From the NCBI GenBank assembly GCA_002917075.1, contig NTMA01000060.1, forward strand, positions 62,001 to 126,000: a stretch of 64,000 bases of DNA, in the 5' to 3' direction. Source of the DNA: Hawksworthiomyces lignivorus (Eukaryota; Ascomycota; Sordariomycetes; Ophiostomatales; Ophiostomataceae). Each line of letters begins with the position of its first letter. The first letter of the stretch is position 1. The translations under genes and the position numbers were made by a program. Under the pieces are notes generated by a model. That model saw nothing but the letters and a program-made list of their open reading frames with translations. It did no database searches and had not been told where the DNA came from. Below, piece by piece: positions 45,385 to 54,558 of this stretch.

Positions 45385-47167
45385 ATGTTGGAAAAAGAAG
45401 AGAAGAAAGACGAGGCATTTGTGCCGACGCCACAGCCTGAACTAGACCGTGAGCTGGCTGAAGAGGAGGATGACATGGCGATTGAAGAAATTCAGCCCTT
45501 CAGCGGGACTTCTACAACGGCAGTTGACGCCTTAGAAGAGAAGATCTCGGGGTCAGACAGCGATGAGAAAGCTTCGGCGAAAGACGCAGAAGCCGCGTTG
45601 CCCGAAGCCCGCCCAGAAACACCGGCGGGACCAACGGCTCCATATTCTAGGTTCACAAACCGCCAGAAAATTGCCATCACGCTGACAGTCTCCTTCTTGG
45701 CTATCATCTCCCCCTTGTCCGGCCAGATCTATCTTCCGGCCCTTAATTCCATCGCTGAGGACCTTCATGTCCCTGTGTCCGACATCAATCTTACCATTAC
45801 TACGTTCATGGTTGGTTTCTCTCTCTCTCTCACTTCTTGCATCCATCTTTCATACGCTCTCAAGCCACCATCCTTCTAACGCTTGATAGATCTTCCAAGG
45901 CATCACGCCCTCATTTATTGGCAATTTTTCCGATGTTTATGGTCGTCGTCCTGCTTATCTGATCTGTTTCTCCATCTACGTTATTGCCAACCTCGGCCTG
46001 GCGTTGCAAAACAGCTATGCCGCCCTCATGGTCTTGCGCTGTTTCCAGAGCATGGGCAGCAGTGCCACTATTTCCCTCAGCAGTGCCACCGTTGCAGACT
46101 TGGTAACGAGAGCCGAGCGTGGAAAGTTTATTGGTTTTGCAGCTATGGGCGTGACGTTGGGTCCCGCCCTGGGCCCGGTCGCCGGCGGCCTGTTGACCCA
46201 ATACTTTGGTTGGCACGGTGTCTTCTGGTTCCTGCTAATCCTCTCTGGAGTCCTCTTTGCCGTTATGTTTTGCTTCCTGCCTGAGACGTGCCGCAACATT
46301 GTCGGCAACGGCAGTGTGCTGCCGCCCTGGTGGAACATGTCACTCTATCAGTTCATACGCTCGCGCCGCATGACTCCAGAAGAGCGCGCCAGCGCTGGCG
46401 ACCACGAGACTCTGGCACGTGGAAAGCGCCGCCCTAATCCCTTTGCAGCCCTGAAGATTCTGCTCGAGCGCGAAGGCGGCGTCACCCTCGGGTGCGGCTC
46501 ACTATTGGCGGGCGGCTACTTCATGGTCACGACGACGCTGTCAGAGCAGCTGCGCGCGCGGTTTGGATTCAGTCCCGTCACGGTCGGCTTGTGCTATCTT
46601 CCCCTAGGCTTCGGCACGCTGTCGTCTCGTTGGACTATCGGTCTTCTTTTGGATTGGAATTTCCGGCGGTGGGCCCGCAAGCTCAATCTCACCATCGACC
46701 TGAACAAGCAGCAGAACCTGGACGCGTATCCCATCGAGAAGATCCGCCTTCAAATCTCGATCTGCGCCATTTATTTGGCGTCCGTCGCCACAATCGCGTA
46801 CGGCTGGACCATGCAGAGCAATGCATCTCTGGCGGGTATCGAAGTCGCGCTCTTTTTTATGGGTGTCTTCTTCGCTGGAGGCATGAATGGCATCAACACA
46901 CTTATTGTCGATACGCACCCCGAGTCGCCTGCTACTGCTGTGGCCGCCAACAACCTGTTTCGCTGTTTTATCAGCTCCGGCGGCACAGCTATTGCACTGC
47001 CGCTGATCAACCGTGTCGGAATGGGCTTTACCTCTGTCATTATTGCCGGAATATGGCTATGCTTTAGCCCCCTTCTCTGGCTCGTCATGTTCCGTGGAGC
47101 GGAATGGCGCAAGCAGACTCTAGAAAAGAAGGCCCGCAAGAAGGCAGCACAGTCGTCCGCTGTGTAA
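45385..47167 (+). CDS. MFS drug:H+ antiporter, DHA1 (12-TM)
   Basis: Two exons, 45385-45810 and 45890-47167, give 567 residues. The N-terminal 95 residues are cytosolic and acidic. The first TM region reads KIAITLTVSFLAIISPLSGQIYLPAL, and the next membrane segment continues from TTFM across the intron into IFQGITPSFIGNFSDVYGRRP. This includes the DHA1 loop D-x-x-G-R-R motif. The antiporter motif C of TM5 is visible in GVTLGPALGPVAGG. There are about twelve segments with a central loop. Closest in style are the Qdr/Aqr1/Dtr1 carriers, which export drugs, weak acids or polyamines. An upstream in-frame extension to 45103 lacks conservation signs. The donor GTTGGT is weaker than consensus, but the phase and motif joining support it. 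Confidence 0.88.
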
Positions 47168-48034
47168 GCCGAGCACTCAACATGCGCGGATTTAATTACA
47201 ACTCCTCCTTCCGCCAAATTAGCTGGCCATATTTGTTCCTTTTCTCATTATGCGATTCTAGTATTTCTTTTTATACTTGCATATATCCCGGATGGCGTTT
47301 GATTTAGATACGAAGTTACGCGGCATGCAATTGTCATGAGGACTGTTTGGCGTGGATATGTCCTGTTGAAGTTGTGAGATACCAAAAAAGGAGATTCCCC
47401 GAATTATTGGGACAGCTCTCGAAGGTGTGGGTCGGGTCGATATTCGATATAATAGCAATTTCAAAGAAAATTAAAAAAGATTTTTGTTGACGCATATTCG
47501 CTGAGGAGCAACCTTTCAATACTTCAAGCAGCTTGTAGCAACCATCTCGCTCAATCAAGATGTGTAATGCAAAGCTCTAAGCATCACAAGTGAGATTTCT
47601 TCTGAATAAATATTGCATGTACTGCAAAAAGGAGGGACTGGCTATTAATACCCTTAATTGCATCGCCATCATCTGGGAACCTTGACCAGATACTCTGCAG
47701 ATAACTGTCCCCACACACAAACTTCACAGCAGAAATCAACTTCGTGATACCTCCAAGCCGGAGAAGAGCATTTCCCTATCAATAAACGGAAATAGTAATT
47801 TTTTACGATTCGAGAGGAATGATGCAAGTTTATCTTGGATCACGTGAAGATCCACCGCGCCCTACAATTGACATATCTCGCCTCTATATCTTTGCCAAGT
47901 CTTAGGGGAAACATAATTATCTTTCATATTTCAAGAAAGACAAAAGCGTATTTTTCCTTTTTGGGAGGGCTAGATTTGCTTCAGCTGTTTTGTTAGGTTC
48001 ATTGTTCGCTGAAACACAGAGCATCGACTCTCAA
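47168..48034. other. intergenic interval
   Basis: About 870 AT-rich nt between the transporter and the dehydrogenase. No gene is supported. The right part should hold the dehydrogenase promoter. Confidence 0.45.
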
Positions 48035-49315
48035 ATGCTTAATACTGCAAGAGGGGCATTTTCGAGATTGGCTGTGGCTTGTAGTAGAAGAACTGGTTCT
48101 CTACCAACGTTATCTTCCTGGCGTTTGGAGTTGCGGCCGGCTTGTTGCTTTCGCATACCTTTTTCTTTTCTTCACACTTCTTCCGCCATGTCTATGATAC
48201 GCCAGACGGACCCGGATCCGTCTTCTTTCCCTCTTCCTCTCCCCGCGCAGTCTCAGGTCCACGCAGAGCCCCGGTCCCTGCCAGCGCCCTTCCTGCACGA
48301 CCCGCCCCTCCCCCAGCACCTCAACATCGTGGCGCTCGAGACCTTTTACACGCCCCTGCCGCCACTCATCATCCCCAAGCCCTACTCGTACAACATCACC
48401 CAGTATGAGCGCACGTCGGCCGCGCAGGTGCTGGAGCGCATCGCAGACGCCGACATTGTCATCACCACGGTGGTGCCGATACCGGCCAGCGTGCTCGCGG
48501 CCGACAAGACGCCGAAGCTGCGCCTCATCGCGGTCATGGCCTCGGGCACCGACGCGGTGGACATCGACGCCTGCCGGGCGCGCGGCATCCGCGTGCTCAA
48601 CAGCCCGCACTGCAACACCATCTCGCTCGCCGAGCACGTGGCCGCCATGTACCTCTCCACGCGGCGCTCGCTGCTGCCCGTCATGCGCGCCATGTGCCGC
48701 GACGAGTGGGCGCTCAAGGGCTCCGTCATGACCCGCGCGTACACGGCGGGCGTGCCGCCGCGCAGCTGCCGCGACGAGACCGTCGGCATCATCGGCTACG
48801 GCGGCGTCGGCCAGGCCGTCGGCAAGCTGCTGACGGGGCTCGGCATGCAGGTCATTGTGGCCGGCCGCCGGGGCCAGAGCATGACCGAGGCCGCCGCCGC
48901 CGGCCGCGTCACCTTTGAAGACGTCCTGCGCCGCGCCACCGTCCTCGTCGTCTGCTGCCCGCTGCTGCCCGACACCCTCCGGCTCATCGGGCCCCACGAG
49001 CTGGAGGAGATGCAGCGCGACGCCATCCTGATCAACGTCTCCCGCGGCGGCATCGTCGATGAGGAGGCCCTTGTCACGGCGCTCCGCCAGGGCCGCATCG
49101 CAGGCGCCGGCGTCGACGTGTACGACCACGAGCCCGCCTCTACGCAGTCCAGCCCCGTGGTGGCAGCCGCCGCCGTCGGCAACCTCAACCTCATCGCCAC
49201 CGCCCATACGGCCTGGGTTTCGGCGAGCACGAGAGCCAACTACCAGAGGACGGTGCAGGAAAATGTCGAGCGGTTCATCCGTGGCATTGTTGATGCCGAT
49301 AGAATCAAGGCATGA
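48035..49315 (+). CDS. D-isomer-specific 2-hydroxyacid dehydrogenase
   Basis: A single exon. Two ATGs are plausible: 48035 (426 residues) and 48188 (375 residues). The frame upstream of 48035 has no ATG. The 51 residues between them are Arg-rich and have a single Glu, ending RIPFSFLHTSSA, which looks like a mitochondrial leader. The catalytic part has the substrate-side region VMASGTDAVDIDACRARGI, the Rossmann motif GIIGYGGVGQAVGKLL, the Arg in INVSRGGIVDEEAL, the Glu in GVDVYDHEP and the proton-donor His in ATAHTAWV. The full Arg-Glu-His set is present, so it should be active. The family reduces glyoxylate, hydroxypyruvate and similar 2-oxo acids with NAD(P)H; the exact substrate is not evident. 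GC-rich codon use contrasts with its AT-rich surroundings. Confidence 0.9.
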   Translation: MLNTARGAFSRLAVACSRRTGSLPTLSSWRLELRPACCFRIPFSFLHTSSAMSMIRQTDPDPSSFPLPLPAQSQVHAEPRSLPAPFLHDPPLPQHLNIVALETFYTPLPPLIIPKPYSYNITQYERTSAAQVLERIADADIVITTVVPIPASVLAADKTPKLRLIAVMASGTDAVDIDACRARGIRVLNSPHCNTISLAEHVAAMYLSTRRSLLPVMRAMCRDEWALKGSVMTRAYTAGVPPRSCRDETVGIIGYGGVGQAVGKLLTGLGMQVIVAGRRGQSMTEAAAAGRVTFEDVLRRATVLVVCCPLLPDTLRLIGPHELEEMQRDAILINVSRGGIVDEEALVTALRQGRIAGAGVDVYDHEPASTQSSPVVAAAAVGNLNLIATAHTAWVSASTRANYQRTVQENVERFIRGIVDADRIKA

Positions 49316-49492
49316 TGCATGCAGAACGCCGGGCCAAGCTACGATTTTGTTAACAGGGTCTTGAAGAAACATGCTAAGATGCAGGCCACTGACACTGCTG
49401 CAATACATATCGTGAGATATCATTGATAGCTTGCATTGCGCCGTGTAAACCATAGATATAAACAACATTAAACTGGCATGGCCTAAAGTTAA

Positions 49493-49530
<38 letters not shown>

Positions 49531-49715
49531 TCGAACAGAGCTTAGTTCCCTTATTTCAATTTGAGTGAACTCCGACCGATGACCACCTTTCAAGAACAGC
49601 ACAAGAGACAAATAAAACAGCAGAACGAAAACTAATAATACACAGCTGGAAAGAGACTGGAATACAGACTAAATGAAACCTTTTCTTTGCTTATTTCTCT
49701 TCGATCTCGACACTT
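49316..49715. other. convergent 3' interval with A-rich repeat
   Basis: About 400 nt between two stops. It holds an A-run followed by several AAAAG units at 49495-49529. No gene. Confidence 0.6.
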
Positions 49716-50330
49716 TTACCGTCTCCGGCTGTGCCGCCGGGAATGCGTCTTGGCTTTCTTCATCTTCCTAGGATAGCTGTCTTGAGGTGGCTGTTCTTTG
49801 GTCTCCCGGTTCGGGGCAATGGTGGCAGCGTCGGAAGCGTTCGTCTCGGATGATGAGGGCGACAAGACAGATGAGGCCCCTGCTGAGGAAGACGAGGACG
49901 AAGACGAGGAAGTAACAGCCGACTTGGCACGCGCGGTGGTCTTCTTTGATTTCTTTGCACCTCCCGTTGCGATAGGCGTAGCCGTGTACGTATTCGTCTC
50001 CGGGTAGTAGTAGTACTCGTAGCCCGCCGAGCTGCCGCCAGCTCCGCCCCGGACGCCTGCAGCCTGCGTCGTGTACGAGGTCTCTGTGGTGTTGTAGTAG
50101 GAGCGGCTGGCGCTGCGGCCGCGACGGGAGCCGGCAAAGCGGGATGAGTACGTGCAACCAATGCAGGCGAGGAGGGCGACGAAGGCGAGGACGCCGAGGA
50201 CGATGGCGGCAATTGCGCCAGGCCCCAGCCAGTGGTGCCAGTGGGGTGGCCCGCCGAACGGTGGCCCGTAATAGTCCCGATTAAAGATGGCGTAGAGGCG
50301 CTGAGACGGTGTCGTCGGGACTGGCGCCAT
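49716..50330 (-). CDS. single-pass membrane protein of unknown function
   Basis: An intronless frame of 204 residues starting at the ATG at 50330. There is a short N-terminal segment rich in Pro, Gly, Trp and aromatic residues (YYGPPFGGPPHWHHW). One transmembrane helix follows (AIAAIVLGVLAFVALLACIGC). After it comes an Arg/Ser then Tyr-rich cytoplasmic stretch (YEYYYYPE), a run of nine serines and a basic Lys/Arg/His tail (RKMKKAKTHSRRHSRRR). There is no cleavable signal peptide. I do not recognise the family. The layout resembles small fungal membrane proteins with a disordered tail. It is convergent with the dehydrogenase. Confidence 0.6.
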   Translation of the reverse strand: MAPVPTTPSQRLYAIFNRDYYGPPFGGPPHWHHWLGPGAIAAIVLGVLAFVALLACIGCTYSSRFAGSRRGRSASRSYYNTTETSYTTQAAGVRGGAGGSSAGYEYYYYPETNTYTATPIATGGAKKSKKTTARAKSAVTSSSSSSSSSAGASSVLSPSSSETNASDAATIAPNRETKEQPPQDSYPRKMKKAKTHSRRHSRRR

Positions 50331-53300
50331 GTTGGATAGCAGTATTGAGGTAGCTGGTGCACCGTTTAAAGTATAATTTTTATTCTTTCCTCCTTAGCAA
50401 TGACGTAGCCGTGCTTCTGCTGCGCACGACTGATTCCTCCGATATATAAAAATAAAATGGTCAAAGAGCTGATTTTTTATATTAACAGCTCTCATTTCTT
50501 AGCTTTTTTTCTTCGCTCAAAATTTAGACAGAAGAGATCTGAGAGCTGCATATGCATCATCTTTAATGGCCGTCCTCTCATGATCTATTTAAAAAAAAAA
50601 AAAAAGAGGTAGATGTAGACTGTCACGTCGAATAATTGTCCGATAGTCTCCAGCCTCTTTCTTTTCTTCTCGAAGATATTGCAAGAAAATAAATTGCATA
50701 TCTCTATATTCAGAACAAAAATTAATTTAGAAGATTGTTCCGCACCCTTTCGGACTCTCGCCTGGCGGACACGATAATACGAAGGCGAACCTAGTAGGGA
50801 CAAGAGAAAAAGGAGGGCCACACAACGAAATCTATCTACGTTACCAACCTAGCTAGGCAAATAAGATCAAATGACTATAAGAAGGAATTCCCGGTACGTG
50901 ACATGCAAACATTGGCTAATACCTCCGATATTGCTCTTTCTGTTATTCCTCAGAGTTGGCAGTACACGATATATCTGGATAATGCCGTTACTTGAATGGA
51001 GAATGGCCTGTTTCAAGAGAAGCAGCATTTGCGAGAGTATTTTCCCCTTTTCCTTTAGCTTTCGGTTAATTTCTCGGAAAACGAATACGTCGATATTGCT
51101 ATAACACGGACAGTATTAATTCTGAGATTGAAAGAACTTTGCCAGTTACTGGGTTCTTGCTTTCACGATTCTCTAGCCTCTAACCTTCAGGCTAATTGCA
51201 GACCAACCACAGCAAACATAGCGATCCTTGGTAGAAGGAGGCAACTGGGGCAAGCTAGCAGACGTTGGAGAAATTGCTCATATGGAGCTGTTGGTGTTGA
51301 GTTCGGGTGAAGCAGATTCTTAATTGTAAAAAGGAGAGATAACTGTGCCTACGGTAGTGGAGGGCTAAGGCTTCTTATGTAGTAAGGAGATCTCACTTTG
51401 AGCCATTCCACAGGAGCAGAATAGCTAGCAGATCAGAGAATTTACAGAAGAAGGGCAAAAAAAAAAAAAAAAAACGTACAGCAGCGGGTATTCGCTGGTC
51501 GTCACCGACCCAACTACTAATCCGCCGATTACTGGTTTAACTAGGGGAGAGCGGACGGGATCCCGTGCTTTCCAGTATCTATGGCCGTACGTGAGAGATC
51601 AAAAGCTGTGGTAGGTCTTTTCTAGCTATGAGTGAGAAAACATCGTAGGGTCTTGTCGCAGAATGCTGCGAAACTTTGCCACATGCTATTCGTCTTAAAA
51701 CGCAGCGTTATTGTTCAATTGTCTGCCGCGTCCCTTTTCGGCCAACATACCTTCCAGCCACCGTCTACGCCATGGCCATTTATAACCCTTATTTCTCCCT
51801 GTTAACGTATCTCTAACAACTTATTGGAAGCTTTACCAGCTGTCCTATAAATCCTAATAGACCGAAGTATATAAGATGTTGACACCATTAGAACCCCTGC
51901 TTTGGATGTACCTTATAAGGTGTAAAAGAATTGAGTTAGTCTTATGTCTGCTTACCCTCTTAACCTGTTAGTCCATTTCAAGTCTCTTATATTTTTAACT
52001 CAAGCTTTCTCCTTTTCTTAAGGAAAGGGGGCCCCGAACGCAAACCTCGGGAGTGGCCAGCCAAGACCCATCGCCTTAGCCTGGCGTTTTATCGATTTCT
52101 TAACCGGCACTGTAGCCAACTGAGACAGCCGGATCTCTGCTGCCCTCTGCTTCTTGTATGAGGGGGTCACACCATTGAGGCAGCGATTTTGCTTGCAATT
52201 CCTCACATACATGAACATACGTCGTGATACGTTGATATTAGTACTTGTTTCTGCTAAGCTATGCTCAGCAATCTCCTGCAAGCTTCCTTGGCTTAAGCAG
52301 CTATTAGTTTTCTCTATGAAGTTCGGAGTACTATGTACTCGTCCTATGGAGAGTAGCTCAGAAAGTACTTGGAATGACCCGACGCTATCAGTTACGGCTT
52401 AGCTTGTCTGGGTACGTGTACTCCGTATCGTACGTGTAGTCGTCTTCTTGCTGGTCTGCCCCTCCTCAGCTACCCCTCACGCTCTCTCCCCTGTTTCGCG
52501 AACAGGGTCTACAGGTAGTAGATGACGACTAGATCGACCCGCCTTTTTACCTTCGCATTCCATTCTTTCATTTTTCTTGGCTTTCTGGAGCGTAAGAGAG
52601 CCAAGACTTGCCTCCCGAGAGCCGCATTTCTTGGCCACGTTATGAGAAAGCTTGAATTTGTTTTACGGCGTAATGTAAGCTCCGATTGATATGCGATCTC
52701 GTGGAGAACAAGCAGACGAAAGATGACAGACAACGCGCTCCCTGTGTTCCTGCGTGTGGCAGGCCTTTGTTACGACCAATTACCTAGCAACCAAAGGGAG
52801 ATTTCACCCAAGGATCGCCACATTAAATAACAATGCAAAACGTACGCAAACTGCAAGCACCCCGCTAGTGCTGCCATCGCTCGTTCTGGATAGCTCAAGG
52901 GATCTCTGCTCGCATCTTGTTGCTCTTCATCAATCTGGATCCACCTTCCCTTCCCGTCTCTCATCACGGCTGCACTAGCTTGCGCCATTTACTTCTGTAA
53001 CAGTAGTAAGGAGACGAAGCAAGAGGGCGGTCGACATGGCGCGGGCAAGAGGCTTTTCCTTTGTCATTCTCGCATTGGCAAAACAGGTGGGCTGAGGAGG
53101 GGTTCCATTCCCAAGTGAAGAGTGACAGCACATTGGACTAGATCATTAGCTGCTGGCACACGCAGAGGATGAGTTTCTCTCTTATCAAGGGGACTCCTTG
53201 GTGAGCCTGCCCATCACCTTCTTATCTGCAGAGTAGCGAGCCGCGCAAGCAAAATGCAATAAGTTGTGTCATCAGAAGCCTGCCGCAGCAAAGCCAATAT

Positions 53301-54025
53301 TGAGCAATGGAACCTCTTCGTCCAATGGCCGTACACTGCTGTCCGAAGGAGGGGAGCAAGTGTGCCATGCAGAGCTGAAGGGCCATGCACATCAACTCAG
53401 ATGCTGGCCGTGGGAACGAAGCTAGCACATGGCTTGGTCCTTCTGCGGCCAGGTAGAAAAAGTACTTGCCGTCGTATCTTTGTCTGGCTTCGAGCTAATC
53501 GTAGAGCGTGCTAGGCGTAGCTACACGGAGCTACATTGCCAGACGATCTCCCTCGACATGATTGCTTGCTCCACTCATCGCTTTCACCCAGGCTTTGCAC
53601 CCACACCCCCATGCAATCATCTTATTGTGTCCATTTCTAACTTGTTTCGAGCTTGTTGCTATTTTCCTGTACATACTGGCGGTTTCCTGTATTAGTAGCT
53701 CCTTCGTCTGCGGGACAGCTGCGCAGATCAAGCATACAGCATGGTGTTGGCCGTTCTCCTAGCTCGATCGGCTCTGGCGCTTGGCGGATAGAAACGGGAG
53801 ATGAGAGGAGAGAGAGGAGAGAGGGTGCAAGATGGTCTGAATGAGACGACCGTATGTGTATAAAGACCACTTGAATCTCCCGTCTCCCTCTAGTCTCCTT
53901 TCTCGTCTTTTCTTTCCCTCTCTCTTCTTTTAGTTTCATTTTCTCTTTTCTTGTTCTGCAACCTCACGACACTTTCAAAACACAATTTATCTTTCCACTA
54001 ATTTCATCTTTTAAGATCAGCAAAA
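50331..54025. other. gene-sparse AT-rich interval
   Basis: About 3.7 kb without a supported gene. It holds one TACTCCGTA copy at 52419-52427, an A-run at 51458-51474 and a minus-strand frame at 52018-52281 that only faintly recalls a retroelement. The last 150 nt (53870-54000) are strongly C/T-rich and look like the promoter of the next gene. Confidence 0.5.
53875..54000 (+). promoter_or_regulatory. pyrimidine-rich core promoter/leader
   Basis: A long C/T-rich stretch (CTCCCGTCTCCCTCTAGTCT, then repeated TTTCTC/CTCTCT) just upstream of the ATG at 54026, with TGTATAAAGA at 53856-53865 as a TATA-like element. This arrangement is typical of strongly expressed genes in filamentous fungi. Confidence 0.55.
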
Positions 54026-54369
54026 ATGGGTTTCGGCGACGAGATCAAGGAATTCGAGAACGCCGTTGACGGCCAGACGTGAGTCCATTGATCTCTATCT
54101 GCCTTTTTGATCACGTCAAAAGTATCAGCAGCTGACCACCCTCCAGCTCTGCCCAGCAGCAGACCCAGAACACCTCGGACTCTGGCATGGACACCGTCAT
54201 TGACAGCGGTAGGACTTCCCACATCGAACAAGCGTCCCAACACATCTAGTATTCACAAACTAATTCATCAATAGCCATCGACGGTTTTGCCGCCAAGGAG
54301 GGCGTCTCCGCTGCCCTGGACCCCGAGATCAACAACGTCGTCAACGACGAGGTTAACAAGTTCATTTGA
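54026..54369 (+). CDS. 69-residue acidic protein of unknown function
   Basis: Three short exons, 54026-54078, 54147-54208 and 54275-54369, join in phase to 69 residues. The sequence starts MGFGDEIKEFENAVDGQTS. A Gln/Ser/Thr-rich middle (SAQQQTQNTSDSGMD) leads into IDSAIDGFAAKEGVSAALDP and ends NNVVNDEVNKFI. It is acidic, has no cysteine, no signal peptide and no membrane segment, and looks amphipathic-helical at both ends. I do not recognise it. Support comes from three good splice pairs, GC-ending codons (GGC, GAC, AAG, GTC) and the strong upstream promoter signature, which together suggest an abundant transcript. It is tail-to-tail with the HET gene, 189 nt between stops. Confidence 0.7.
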
Positions 54370-54558
54370 AAGCATTTGCTGAATCGGGCTGTCTTCTTTC
54401 ATCGCATTAAGCTGCGCTAGAAATATTCAATTGCTTTTTTATCCTCGTGCTTATATTGTAAGACGGGGTTTACTAGTAGCACAATAAACCAATATATATA
54501 CCCAAACTGAATTGCCGTCTTGATTTGCCGCCTTGATTCATAAACTGCAGTGATTGCC

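Noticed and set aside
48110..49468. 452-codon minus-strand frame
   Set aside because: Antisense of the D-2-hydroxyacid dehydrogenase; composition is driven by GC-rich third positions and no domain is present.
51900..52281. Minus-strand frame with a segment (MYVRNCKQNRCLNGVTPS) faintly like the integrase end of copia-type elements
   Set aside because: Only about fifteen residues fit, no other integrase or reverse-transcriptase motif was found on either side, and no long terminal repeats were seen. A translated search of 51400-52500 against retroelements would decide it.
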